Part shown: positions 20,598 through 29,422 of the stretch, piece after piece
Numbering within the stretch: position 1 is the first letter of the stretch
Layout: the number at the start of each line of letters is the position of its first letter
Assembly: GCA_022841915.1 (NCBI GenBank)
Contig: JALHQN010000001.1
Location: forward strand, 248,001 to 312,000
Reading direction: 5' to 3'
Length of the DNA: 64,000 nt
Origin: Burkholderiales bacterium
Lineage (GTDB): Bacteria > Pseudomonadota > Gammaproteobacteria > Burkholderiales > WYBJ01
Program-made: the position numbers and the translations under genes
Notes under the pieces: model-generated
Databases searched by the model: none
What the model was told of the DNA's origin: nothing
Seen by the model: the letters and a program-made list of their open reading frames with translations, nothing else

Positions 20598-22728
20598 GAT
20601 CCCAAGTGAACGCGCTGCGCTGGCCCAGGCACTGTTTTCACCGAAGCGCATCGCCCTCATCGGCGCATCGCCGGATGCCGACAAGCTGACCTCGCGGCCG
20701 CAGCGGGTGTTGCGCCGCCACGGCTACCCCGGGGCGATATGCCCGATCGATCCGGATCGCGACGAAATCAACGGCGACCGTACCTACGCCGCCGTCGGAC
20801 AAATCCCCGGCGGCGCGGAACATGCCCTCATCATGACACCGGCGCATTCGGTTGCGCAAGCGATCGCCGAATGCGCCGCGGCTGGCGTCAAGGTCGCGAC
20901 CGTCTTCACCGCGGGCTTCGCCGAACTCGGTAAATCGGGCAAGCGCAGACAGAACGCCATCGCCGCCATCGCCAGGCAAACCGGCCTGCGCATCCTGGGG
21001 CCGAACTGCCTCGGCGTGGTCAACGTGACCGGGCGAGTGACGATCTCGGCCAATGCCGTGTTCGAGCATGAGGTGCTCGAGTCGGGCGGCATCAGCGTCG
21101 TCTCGCAAAGCGGCTCGATGCTCGGCGGGATCGTCACCCGCGGCCAGGAGCGCGGGCTCGGCTTCTCCAAGCTCGTCTCGGTCGGCAATGAGGCCGACCT
21201 GGGCGTCGGCGCGGTGGTGGACCTGCTGGTGGACGACGCCGATACGCGCGTCGTCCTCCTTTTTCTCGAAGCGCTCCGGGACGCACCGCAGTTGGCCCGG
21301 GCGGCCAGACGAGCGTTCGACGCGGGCAAGCCCGTCATTGCGCTGAAGCTCGGACGCTCCTCGATCGGACGCGCCCTGTCTGCCAGCCACACCGGCGCGA
21401 TGGCCGGCGAAGACGACGTCGCCGATGCATTCTTCCGCGCCCACGGCATCTTGCGTGTCGACGTGTTCGAGGCGCTGTTCGAAGCAGCTCAGTTAGTGTC
21501 GGGACAGCGGCCGCCCAGCGGCCGTAGGGTAGCGGCCCTCACCGTCAGCGGCGGGGGTGCCGCCTTGGTCGTCGATCGCCTCGGGATGGCCGGGATCGAA
21601 ATCGTCGCCCCGCCGCCCGAACTCATCGCCCGCTTGGCTGCCGAGCGCATCCGCATCGGGGACAGCCCTCTCATCGATTTGCCCATGGGACGCGCCGACG
21701 GCGGCGCCTATGCCAGAATCCTGCAGGCCTTGCTCGCATCGGATCACTGCGACGCCGTGCTCGCGGTGCAAGGATCGAACGCGACGTATCTGCCGGATTC
21801 GATCCAAGAACGAATCCTCGCTGCCCGACCCGGCGCAAAACCACTGGCCGTATTCCTCGGCCCGCGCGCCGACACCGCGCTGGCCATGCTTCAAGCGCAC
21901 GGCGTCGCCGGTTTCAGGACACCGGAAGCTTGCGCGGACGCCCTCAGAGCGTATTTCGACTGGCAGCCGCCCGTCGCCTCGATTGCACTCGACGGCGCCA
22001 TCGAAGCGCGTCTCGAAGCCGTTGCCGCAGCCTCGCATCCCGGCCTCCTCAACGAACACGAAGGGTATCGCGTGCTAGAGGCCTTGGGCATCCCGTGTGC
22101 CGAAACGAGGGTGTTGCACTCGAGCACCCAAACGGTGGCCCTGGGCTTCCCGGTCGCGGCCAAGATCCTTTCCCGAGACATCCCCCACAAGACCGACATC
22201 GGCGGCGTCGTACTCGATATCGCGACCACCGGGCAGTTGGACGCATGCGTGGACGACATGCTCGCTCGAACGCATGCGGCCAGACCCGATGCCCGCATCG
22301 ACGGTGTCCTGGTTCAGCGCATGCAGCGCGGACTGGGCGAGGTCATCGTCGGCTATAGACGCGATGCGGATGTCGGCCCGGCTGTCGTGCTGGGCGTCGG
22401 CGGGCTGCTGGCGGAAACCTGCGGCGGCCATGTCGTTCGCCTGGCACCGGTGAGCATCGAAGCCGCCCTGGAGATGATTGCGGCCGTGCCGGGACTGGCG
22501 TTGCTGCGCGGCCGACGCAACCGGCCGCGGGGCGATCTGCGAGCCCTCGCCGACGCGATCCACAAGCTGTCCTTGCTGGCGCTCCTGGCGCGTCCTCGCG
22601 TGCTGGAGGCAGAGATCAACCCGCTGATCGTGCGGGCGGACGGTGTCGTCGCCGTCGATGCGTTCGTGCGCTTCGATGCGGAGCAGCGCGCTCCGCACCA
22701 GCAAGGCGATCTCGGCGTCGCCTCGTAG
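20575..22728 (+). CDS. ADP-forming acyl-CoA synthetase (acetate-CoA ligase family)
   Basis: NDP-forming acid-CoA ligase; the family makes acyl-CoA from an organic acid with ATP to ADP. 717 residues from ATG 20575. Domain order: CoA-binding Rossmann domain (about 15-110, KRIALIGASPD), two succinyl-CoA-ligase-like flavodoxin domains (about 125-450, with ISVVSQSGSMLGG and the conserved ASHTGAMAGED near residue 265), then a C-terminal ATP-grasp domain (about 490-710, FPVAAKILSRDIPHKTDIGG and EINPLIV). The acid substrate is not evident. Start overlaps the Bug receptor by 23 bp; convergent with the enolase-superfamily gene with 10 bp between stops. Confidence 0.9.
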   Translation: MPGSSPTEIPSERAALAQALFSPKRIALIGASPDADKLTSRPQRVLRRHGYPGAICPIDPDRDEINGDRTYAAVGQIPGGAEHALIMTPAHSVAQAIAECAAAGVKVATVFTAGFAELGKSGKRRQNAIAAIARQTGLRILGPNCLGVVNVTGRVTISANAVFEHEVLESGGISVVSQSGSMLGGIVTRGQERGLGFSKLVSVGNEADLGVGAVVDLLVDDADTRVVLLFLEALRDAPQLARAARRAFDAGKPVIALKLGRSSIGRALSASHTGAMAGEDDVADAFFRAHGILRVDVFEALFEAAQLVSGQRPPSGRRVAALTVSGGGAALVVDRLGMAGIEIVAPPPELIARLAAERIRIGDSPLIDLPMGRADGGAYARILQALLASDHCDAVLAVQGSNATYLPDSIQERILAARPGAKPLAVFLGPRADTALAMLQAHGVAGFRTPEACADALRAYFDWQPPVASIALDGAIEARLEAVAAASHPGLLNEHEGYRVLEALGIPCAETRVLHSSTQTVALGFPVAAKILSRDIPHKTDIGGVVLDIATTGQLDACVDDMLARTHAARPDARIDGVLVQRMQRGLGEVIVGYRRDADVGPAVVLGVGGLLAETCGGHVVRLAPVSIEAALEMIAAVPGLALLRGRRNRPRGDLRALADAIHKLSLLALLARPRVLEAEINPLIVRADGVVAVDAFVRFDAEQRAPHQQGDLGVAS

Positions 22729-22738
22729 AAGCCGACGG

Positions 22739-23887
22739 TCACGCCTTGTGTCGGGCGACGAACTTCCAATCGATCTCGACGCCGAAACCGGGCCGGTCGT
22801 TCAGGTGCACTTGACCTGCTTCGATCTGCGCCCGCTCGAGGTACATCCCCTCCCAGACCGGATTGCGCTTCGGGTCGCCGCTGGTTTCCACGCCGAAGGA
22901 GGCATCGGGGAAGGCTGCGCAAAGGTGGGCATGCAGTTCGGGCACTTGGTGGGGGGCGATGCGCACGCCGTACTGCTCGGCGAGATGCGCGATGCGCACC
23001 GATTCGGTGAATCCCGCCGCGCGGGTGGAATCGAACTGAACGAAGCGAATCGCCCCGGACGCGATGAAGTCACGCACGGTGAAGCGGGTAAGCTCCCGCT
23101 CTCCGTGCGCGAGTGGAATAGGCGAAGCGGCGGCGAGCCGCACGAAATCGGCCGGCTGCAAATACCAATGCAAGGGTTCCTCCAGCCAGTGGATCCCGTG
23201 CGGCTCGACACGGTGGGCAAAGCGAATGCACTCGTCGAGGGCGTATGGGGCATTCATGTCCAGCATGAAGAGCGTCTGCGGGCCGATGGCCGCGCGCGTC
23301 GCCGCGATGCGCTCGACTTCGGCATCCATGTTGAGGCCACAGCACTTGAGCTTCACGCCGGCATAGCCCCGGGCCACGAACTGCGCCAACTCGTCGGCAC
23401 AAGCGTTCGGGGACTGCCCGGCCCGATACGTGCCGCCGGTCGCATAGATGAAGACGGGCCGGTTCACACCACCGAGCAGCCGGTAGACGGGCTGGCCAGC
23501 AGCCTTCCCCTTGATGTCCCAGAGCGCGATATCGATCCCGGCGATCGCAGCCATGATTTGCGGGCGTGCGCTTCGCGGCAATGGCGCGATCACCCCTTCC
23601 CGGGCAGGAATGGCATCGGGTCTCGGACAGGTCAGCGCGAAGAGCGTGTCCCACACATCGGTGTGAGCCCTGGGATCCATGCCCACCGCCACCTCACCGA
23701 GTCGGGCAACCCAGCTGCAGACTTCCTTCATCGGTCCGGCGTGAATCTGGCCGACACCGCTGATGCCCGCATCGGTACGCACTTCGACCAGAATGACGCT
23801 GGAGTGAGTCGACGACTCTTGCGCGGTCCACTGCGTTTCGTCGAGAGCAATGGAGACGGGATGGGTCAGGACTTCGGTGATCTTCAT
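22739..23887 (-). CDS. Mandelate racemase/muconate-lactonizing enzyme family protein
   Basis: Enolase-superfamily enzyme, which abstracts a proton next to a carboxylate, giving sugar-acid dehydratases, racemases or cycloisomerases. 382 residues from ATG 23887 (MKITEVLTHPVSIAL). Seen in the C-terminal barrel: the KxK motif in GVKLKC, metal ligands as the Asp of MLDMNAP, the Glu of WLEEPL and the Glu of AHGEREL, and a likely Asp-His pair in VQFDSTRAAG and IAPHQVPE. This pattern is that of the mandelate-racemase subgroup. The substrate is unknown; a partnership with the convergent acyl-CoA ligase and Bug receptor is inference. Confidence 0.88.
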   Translation of the reverse strand: MKITEVLTHPVSIALDETQWTAQESSTHSSVILVEVRTDAGISGVGQIHAGPMKEVCSWVARLGEVAVGMDPRAHTDVWDTLFALTCPRPDAIPAREGVIAPLPRSARPQIMAAIAGIDIALWDIKGKAAGQPVYRLLGGVNRPVFIYATGGTYRAGQSPNACADELAQFVARGYAGVKLKCCGLNMDAEVERIAATRAAIGPQTLFMLDMNAPYALDECIRFAHRVEPHGIHWLEEPLHWYLQPADFVRLAAASPIPLAHGERELTRFTVRDFIASGAIRFVQFDSTRAAGFTESVRIAHLAEQYGVRIAPHQVPELHAHLCAAFPDASFGVETSGDPKRNPVWEGMYLERAQIEAGQVHLNDRPGFGVEIDWKFVARHKA

Positions 23888-23944
23888 GCGCGTGTCCCTC
23901 GGAAAGGTTGATGGCTGGCGCAGTATACGCTGGCGATCGCAGGC

Positions 23945-23968
23945 AAAAAAAACCCCGCTTTCGCGGGG
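23945..23968 (-). terminator. Rho-independent terminator of the PEP-CTERM gene
   Basis: On the minus strand CCCCGC (23968-23963), loop GAAA, GCGGGG (23958-23953), then eight T (23952-23945). It lies 25 bp after the stop of the gene ending at 23994 and upstream of the enolase-superfamily gene, so the two are transcribed separately. The best intrinsic terminator in the window. Confidence 0.9.
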
Positions 23969-23993
23969 CAAGGGGGACGAGAGATCGATCGTG

Positions 23994-24875
23994 TCAAGAC
24001 CGCCGACGCCGACCGACCCGAAAACCGAGAAGTCCGATACCGAGCACCGCAAGCGTCGCCGGCTCGGACACCCGGGTCGGCAGATCGTCATTGATCTCGA
24101 GAACATCGTTGCCGCAGCTCGGCGCCCAGTAGATATCCAGCGCGCCCGCGGCACCGAAGATGCTTCGATCGAGCGAGAGTTCGATGACAGCATGCTGCGT
24201 CGTGGGATCGGCGTCCCGGGTGTACACGTAGTCCGCCACACCGACCGCCGTACCGCTGCCATCGTCCGCGATCTGCACCGGTGTAGCGGGGGCGATGGGA
24301 TCCAGGAGCCAGTTTGGATCGCGCCAGATCGAACCTACGGTACGCGCGCTGGCTGCGTGCGAGAGCGTGAAGCCGCTGGCGTTGAGGTTGTAAGTCGAGC
24401 CGGCGCCGCCTTCGGCCAGCATCCCTGCACCTGGCGCGCCACCTGCCCCGCCGCCGACTTCGATGCCGTAGACATTCGTCACACTGCCGTTCTTGCCCGT
24501 CTTGGCGACAATGCGGATATCGCCCGGACTGAAGCGCATCAGCCCGTTGTCGGGTCGCTGGCCGGTGACGATCGTCAGGTACAGGCGGGTCGCATCGAAC
24601 GCAAGGCCCATGAATTCGACATCGTAGTTCTGACCGCCGTAGTTCGGCCCGAGGAAGTAGGCATCGCCCGCGGTGTCCGGCTGGTCTTCGCGTGCGAAGA
24701 AGAACGTGCTGCCCAAGATCGTGCCGGCAACCGCCGGGTTCGAAAAATTGCTGGCGTCGTTGTCGGCGACGCTCACGCCCCAGTCGGAGACGTTGCCGTC
24801 CACCGTGATCGGGCCCGCAAAGGTTGGGCCACAAAAGGCAAGCGCCGTCAGGGCACTCGCGAGGATGCTGCGCAT
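23994..24875 (-). CDS. PEP-CTERM-type exported protein, CBM9/DOMON-like body
   Basis: Secreted protein with a C-terminal sorting tag of the PEP-CTERM/exosortase system. 293 residues from ATG 24875 (GGAG 8 nt upstream). N-terminal signal peptide MRSILASALTALAFCGPTFA. The mature part opens PITVDGNVSDWG and contains EFMGLAFDATRLYLTIV, a pattern seen in CBM9-like beta-sandwich domains (inference). The tail is VSEPATLAVLGIGLLGF followed by RVGRRRRS: the usual motif is V-P-E-P, here V-S-E-P, then a hydrophobic helix and an Arg cluster. No exosortase gene is in the window. It has its own strong terminator and looks monocistronic. Confidence 0.82.
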   Translation of the reverse strand: MRSILASALTALAFCGPTFAGPITVDGNVSDWGVSVADNDASNFSNPAVAGTILGSTFFFAREDQPDTAGDAYFLGPNYGGQNYDVEFMGLAFDATRLYLTIVTGQRPDNGLMRFSPGDIRIVAKTGKNGSVTNVYGIEVGGGAGGAPGAGMLAEGGAGSTYNLNASGFTLSHAASARTVGSIWRDPNWLLDPIAPATPVQIADDGSGTAVGVADYVYTRDADPTTQHAVIELSLDRSIFGAAGALDIYWAPSCGNDVLEINDDLPTRVSEPATLAVLGIGLLGFRVGRRRRS

Positions 24876-24969
24876 TGTCGTTCTCCGGCGGCCTGTCGAT
24901 CCATGCCAGGCCATTCGTCCACGTTGTCCAGGCGCAGGCTATGCGTCTGGCTTGCGGAACCGGCGGGGG

Positions 24970-25158
24970 TCAGGAGCTGCGGCGCAAACAGACTTCGATG
25001 AAGCTGCCCAGCTCGTTGGCGAATTCGATGTAGCCGTCGTCCACCGCGTTCAACGCGATGCGCTCCCACGGCTCTTGCCGATCGATCGCCCGCGCTGTCG
25101 CGCTCTCTTCCGGCAACATGCGCCGGAACTGTCCAATCACCTGCTCCAAGCTCGCCAT
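24970..25158 (-). CDS. Small hypothetical protein (62 residues)
   Basis: Frame starting MASLEQVIGQFRRMLPEES at ATG 25158 with a purine-rich GAGGTGGGAAGC just upstream. The frame could be extended to 25317, but the added residues look non-coding. Composition is that of a soluble acidic protein (IALNAVDDGYIEFANELGSFIEVCL). I do not recognise a family. It lies between the PEP-CTERM gene and the divergent cox-like cluster. Confidence 0.45.
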   Translation of the reverse strand: MASLEQVIGQFRRMLPEESATARAIDRQEPWERIALNAVDDGYIEFANELGSFIEVCLRRSS

Positions 25159-25632
25159 GCTTCCCACCTCGGTTCCTCCACTAGCTTTCGCTGCAGGCGC
25201 TTCAGTCGCAAGTCGCGTGCCGCGGACGAATTCGTATAACAATCGCGTATTACGGCACCCCGCAGCGTGAACTGAATCACGGCCCAGGGGAGACGATGCC
25301 AAAGGATGCCGAAACACTATGTCAGGAATGGGTCAGCCTCGTGTCGAAGCGGCGACAAAAGCGGCGAGGATACGGGCAACCTGCGCCCCGGGCTGCGCCT
25401 TCCGGAGCTCGCCGCGACCTTCTCGGTTCGCACCTTGCAGGGCAGGCGACGCCGGCGCACGCCGTCCGACTCGCATTGCGGCACCGAGGTCTTCGGGCTA
25501 GCATACCGAGCGGCGACGGCCGGCAAGCGGTCTTCGTCGCCAGCGTTCGATCGAGTCGTCTGCGGACGACACCATTCCGGCTTCGGCGAGAAGTTTTGCC
25601 ATAAGGTACCGGGACCGCTATCAGGAGGATTC
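25159..25632. other. 474-bp region upstream of coxS
   Basis: No gene supported with confidence. A plus-strand frame at 25296-25604 has a GGGGAG ribosome-like site, but only its first 25 residues look protein-like, and the coxS frame is open upstream from 25306 without family similarity. The region probably contains the promoter of the cox-like operon, though I find no strong consensus. It ends with the AGGAGG ribosome site of coxS. Confidence 0.5.
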
Positions 25633-26106
25633 ATGACCACCCCGCTCGCCCTCAAAGTCAACGGCAATGCCGTCTCGGTGCAAGTCGAGCCCAGAACGTT
25701 GCTCGTGCAACTGCTGCGAGAAACGCTGCGGCTGACCGGCACGCATGTCGGCTGCGATACGGGCCAATGCGGCGCCTGCACCGTTCACCTCGATGGCCGG
25801 GCCGTGAAAAGCTGCACCATGCTGGCTGTGCAAGCGGCGGGCTGCGAAATCACCACCATCGAGGGTGTCGCTGCGCCGAGCGGCGACCTGCATCCCATGC
25901 AGGCAGCATTCAAGGAACATCACGGCCTCCAGTGCGGCTTCTGTACCCCGGGGATGGTGATGAATGCGATCGATCTCGCACGCAGCAAGGCAGATCTCTC
26001 CGAAGCCGAAGTGCGCGGCGGCCTGGACGGCAATCTGTGCCGGTGCACCGGCTACCAAAACATCGTCAAGGCCGTGCTCGCAGGCGCCGCCGCCATGAGG
26101 AGCTGA
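25633..26106 (+). CDS. coxS: Molybdenum hydroxylase small (2Fe-2S) subunit, CoxS-like
   Basis: Electron-transfer subunit of a xanthine-oxidase-family hydroxylase. 157 residues from ATG 25633 with AGGAGG 7 nt upstream. Plant-type ferredoxin cluster ligands are [21 protein letters not shown] spaced C-x4-C-x2-C with a later Cys; the second cluster uses CGFC near residue 103 and CRC near residue 136 ([14 protein letters not shown]). First gene of the S-L-M cluster; 2 bp before coxL. The family also contains quinoline, nicotinate and aldehyde hydroxylases, so the substrate stays open. Confidence 0.94.
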   Translation: MTTPLALKVNGNAVSVQVEPRTLLVQLLRETLRLTGTHVGCDTGQCGACTVHLDGRAVKSCTMLAVQAAGCEITTIEGVAAPSGDLHPMQAAFKEHHGLQCGFCTPGMVMNAIDLARSKADLSEAEVRGGLDGNLCRCTGYQNIVKAVLAGAAAMRS

Positions 26107-26108
26107 GC

Positions 26109-28487
26109 ATGAGCGAATCCCTACTCGGACAATCCGTCCGGCGCAAAGAAGACTATCGCTTCCTCACGGGCAGCGGCACTTACACCGACGACGTCACCGT
26201 GCCGGGTCAGTTGTACGCGTTTTTCCTGCGCTCGCCCCACGCGCACGCCCGGATCCGCGCCATCGACACCGCCGCCGCCAAGGCAGCGCCCGGCGTCGTG
26301 GCCGTCTATGTCGGCACGGACCTGCAGGGCAAGGTCAACGGCCTGCCCTGCGGCTGGCTGATCACCGGTATCGACGGCCAGCCCATGAAGGAACCGGTCC
26401 ATCCGCCCCTCGCCCAAGGCAAGGTGCGCCACGTCGGCGACCAGGTCGCCATGATCGTGGCCGAATCGTTGAACCAGGCCAAGGACGCCTCGGAACTCAT
26501 CGAGGTCGATTACGAGGTGCTGCCGGCTTGCGTCGATCCAGCCCAGGCCCGCGCTCCCGGAGCGCCGCTCGTACACGACGACGTCCCCGACAATACTTGC
26601 TACGTCTGGGGTTTGGGCGACAAGGCCGCCACCGATGCGGCGTTCGCCCAGGCCGCTCATGTCACGACGCTCGAATACATCAACAACCGGCTCATCCCGA
26701 ACGCCATCGAACCGCGCGCCGCGGTCGCGCAATATCATCGCGGCGACGACAGCTATACCCTGCACGTGACCTCGCAGAATCCGCATGTCGAGCGCCTGCT
26801 GATGACCGCCTTCGTGCTCGGCCTGCCCGAGCATAAGGTCCGCGTGATCGCGCCCGACGTAGGCGGCGGGTTCGGGTCCAAGATTTTCCTTTACGCCGAA
26901 GAGACGGTGCTCACGTGGGCGGCAGGCCAGATCAAGCGCCCGATCAAGTGGACAGCGGAACGCAGCGAATCGTTTCTCGCCGACGCGCACGGCCGCGACC
27001 ATGTCACCAAAGCGGAGCTCGCCCTCGACAAGCATGGCAAGTTCCTGGCGCTGCGCGTGCACACCACGGCGGGTCTCGGCGCCTACCTGTCGACGTTCGC
27101 TTCATCGGTCCCGACGATTCTCTATGCGACGCTCCTGGCCGGGCAGTACACGACGCCGAACATCTACTGCGAAGTGACCTCGGTGTTCACCCATACCGCA
27201 CCGGTCGATGCTTACCGCGGCGCGGGCCGCCCGGAAGCCACTTACGTGGTCGAACGCATCGTCGAAACAGCAGCGCGCGAGATGAAGATCGATCCCGCAG
27301 AAATCCGGCGCCGAAACTTCATCACGCAGTTCCCCTACCAGACGCCGGTGGCGCTTTGCTATGACATCGGCAATTACGAAGGCACGCTCAGCGAAGCAAT
27401 GCGCGTCGCCGACGTCCCCGGATTCGAGGTGAGGCGCAAGGAAGCGGAAGCGCGTGGAAAACTGCGCGGCCTGGGCTACTCCGCTTATATCGAGGCATGC
27501 GGGCTCGCCCCGTCCAACATCGCAGGCGCCCTCGGCGCCCGCGCCGGCCTGTACGAGGCCGGGGAAGTGCGCGTTCACCCGACCGGCAAGGTGACGGTGT
27601 TCACCGGTTCGCACAGCCACGGACAGGGCCACGAGACGACGTTCGCCCAGGTGGTGGCCCAGCGCCTGGGCATGAGTGTCGAGGACATCGACGTGGTCCA
27701 CGGCGACACGGGCCGCATCGCGTTCGGCATGGGCACCTACGGATCCCGTTCTATTGCCGTGGGCGGCGCCGCCATCGTGCGGGCCCTGGACAAAGTCGTG
27801 GCCAAGGGCAAGAAGATCGCCGCGCATCTGCTCGAAGCCGCGGAGGGCGACATCGAGTTCGAGAATGGCGAGTTCACCGTCGCCGGCACGGACAAGAAGG
27901 TTCCCTTCGCCCAGGTCGCATTGACTGCCTATGTCCCGCACAATTATCCGCTCGACAAGCTCGAACCCGGCTTGAACGAGATGGCCTTCTACGACCCGAC
28001 CAATTTCACGTTTCCCGCTGGATGCCACATCTGCGAAGTGGAGATCGATCGAGCCACAGGCGAGACGCGGATCGTGAACTTCACCGCCGTCGACGACTTC
28101 GGCAAGATCATCAACCCGATGATCGTCGAAGGCCAGGTCCACGGCGGCCTCACCCAGGGCATCGGCCAGGCACTGCTCGAAGCATGCGTCTACGACAAAG
28201 AGTCCGGTCAGCTCATCACGGGCAGCATGATGGACTACGCCTTGCCGCGCGCCGACGATGTGCCCAATTTCAAGGTCTCCACGCAGGAAACGCCCTGCAC
28301 GCATAACCCTCTGGGCGTCAAAGGCTGTGGCGAAGCCGGTGCGATCGGTGCGCCGGCGGCGGTCATCAATGCGATCACGGCCGCGCTGTGGCCACTCGGC
28401 GTTCGCGACATCCCCATGCCCGCCACGCCACAAACCGTTTGGCGCGCTTTGCAAACCGCCCCAAAAGCGCGCAGCGGCCGCGCCTAA
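26109..28487 (+). CDS. coxL: Molybdenum hydroxylase large subunit, form-II CoxL type
   Basis: Catalytic molybdopterin-cytosine-dinucleotide subunit. 792 residues from ATG 26109. Seen: N-terminal [18 protein letters not shown], the cofactor segment DVGGGFGSK near residue 254, active-site loop AYRGAGR at residues 368-374, and the catalytic Glu near residue 742 in [12 protein letters not shown]. True aerobic CO dehydrogenase (form I) has AYxCSFR in this loop; AYRGAGR defines form II, whose members include enzymes not acting on CO. The protein appears complete and active. Downstream coxM, coxD, coxE and coxG support a full maturation set. Confidence 0.93.
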   Translation: MSESLLGQSVRRKEDYRFLTGSGTYTDDVTVPGQLYAFFLRSPHAHARIRAIDTAAAKAAPGVVAVYVGTDLQGKVNGLPCGWLITGIDGQPMKEPVHPPLAQGKVRHVGDQVAMIVAESLNQAKDASELIEVDYEVLPACVDPAQARAPGAPLVHDDVPDNTCYVWGLGDKAATDAAFAQAAHVTTLEYINNRLIPNAIEPRAAVAQYHRGDDSYTLHVTSQNPHVERLLMTAFVLGLPEHKVRVIAPDVGGGFGSKIFLYAEETVLTWAAGQIKRPIKWTAERSESFLADAHGRDHVTKAELALDKHGKFLALRVHTTAGLGAYLSTFASSVPTILYATLLAGQYTTPNIYCEVTSVFTHTAPVDAYRGAGRPEATYVVERIVETAAREMKIDPAEIRRRNFITQFPYQTPVALCYDIGNYEGTLSEAMRVADVPGFEVRRKEAEARGKLRGLGYSAYIEACGLAPSNIAGALGARAGLYEAGEVRVHPTGKVTVFTGSHSHGQGHETTFAQVVAQRLGMSVEDIDVVHGDTGRIAFGMGTYGSRSIAVGGAAIVRALDKVVAKGKKIAAHLLEAAEGDIEFENGEFTVAGTDKKVPFAQVALTAYVPHNYPLDKLEPGLNEMAFYDPTNFTFPAGCHICEVEIDRATGETRIVNFTAVDDFGKIINPMIVEGQVHGGLTQGIGQALLEACVYDKESGQLITGSMMDYALPRADDVPNFKVSTQETPCTHNPLGVKGCGEAGAIGAPAAVINAITAALWPLGVRDIPMPATPQTVWRALQTAPKARSGRA

Positions 28488-28503
28488 CCGAGCAGGAGCG
28501 AAC

Positions 28504-29304
28504 ATGTACACATTCGACTACGCACGGCCCGAATCCCTCAAGGATGTAGCCACCGCCCTGCGCAAGCAAGGTGAGGCCAAGCTGCTCGCGGGCGGCCAGA
28601 GCCTGGTTCAGGCACTGCGGCTGCGCCTCGCTCATCCTCCGGCGCTGGTGGATCTGCAGGCGATCCCCGAACTCAGAGGCATCGCTGTCGCGAACAACGT
28701 GGTTTCCGTCGGCGCCATGACACGCCATGCCGAAGTGGCCGCGTCCCGGGAGATTCAGCGCGCCATCCCCGCGCTGGCCAAACTTGCCGCCGGCATCGGC
28801 GATCGGCAGGTCAGAAATCAGGGCACGATCGGCGGCTCGCTCGCCAACGCGGACCCTGGCGCCGACTATCCGGCCGCTGTGCTAGGCCTGGGCGCCAACA
28901 TCGTCACCAACAAGCGCGAGATTCCAGCCGACAAGTTCTTTCTCGGATTGTTCGAGACCGCGCTGAAACCCGGCGAGCTCATCGTACGTGTGGATTTTCC
29001 GCTGCCGCTGCGCGCGGGCTATGCCAAGTTTCGCAACCCGGCTTCGCGCTTCGCCCTGGTCGGCGTGTTCGTTTGCGATACCACCAGCGGCGTGCGTGTC
29101 GCCGTGACGGGCGCAGGCCCCTGCGTCTTCCGGGCAAAACGGATGGAGAAGGTGCTGGCGAAGGACTTCACCCCCCAGGCCGTGGAGAAAATCGTCCTGC
29201 CCGCCGAGGGTCTCAACACCGACATTCACGCTCAGGCGGACTACCGCGCCCACCTCGTCACCGTCATGGCTCAGCGCGCCGTCGAGGCCGCCGCCAAGCT
29301 CTAA
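28504..29304 (+). CDS. coxM: Molybdenum hydroxylase medium (FAD) subunit, CoxM-like
   Basis: FAD-binding subunit that takes electrons from the iron-sulfur subunit. 266 residues from ATG 28504, preceded by GAGCAGGAGCGAAC. The two FAD motifs are AGGQSLVQALRLRL near residue 31 and TIGGSLANADPGADYP near residue 109. Gap to coxL is 16 bp. Gene order here is S-L-M; in the well-studied carboxydotroph operon it is M-S-L. Confidence 0.93.
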   Translation: MYTFDYARPESLKDVATALRKQGEAKLLAGGQSLVQALRLRLAHPPALVDLQAIPELRGIAVANNVVSVGAMTRHAEVAASREIQRAIPALAKLAAGIGDRQVRNQGTIGGSLANADPGADYPAAVLGLGANIVTNKREIPADKFFLGLFETALKPGELIVRVDFPLPLRAGYAKFRNPASRFALVGVFVCDTTSGVRVAVTGAGPCVFRAKRMEKVLAKDFTPQAVEKIVLPAEGLNTDIHAQADYRAHLVTVMAQRAVEAAAKL

Positions 29305-29383
29305 TTCGCGGATGCCTCGCCACGCGAGCCTCCGCGTACCCCGCGGGCGCTCGCGCGCAACCGGCCAGCGTCCGGCCGACGAC

Positions 29384-29392
29384 TGCTATGAT
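29384..29392 (+). promoter_or_regulatory. Candidate extended -10 promoter before coxD
   Basis: TGCTATGAT: a TG extension one base before TATGAT (29387-29392), 30 nt before the start of the MoxR-type ATPase gene. No -35 box at 17 bp. It may give the coxD-E-G genes their own transcription inside the cluster, which has a 118-bp gap here. Confidence 0.4.
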
Positions 29393-29422
29393 GGGCTCGG
29401 TATCTTGCTCTGATCGCTCGCC

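Noticed and set aside
18186-20684. 832-residue open frame on the minus strand opposite dnaJ and the Bug receptor
   Set aside because: Spans two certain plus-strand genes and their spacer; composition is that of an antisense shadow.
25296-25604. Possible small gene before coxS, with a GGGGAG ribosome-like site
   Set aside because: Only the first 25 or so residues look protein-like and the rest is shadow-like; reported only as part of the spacer.
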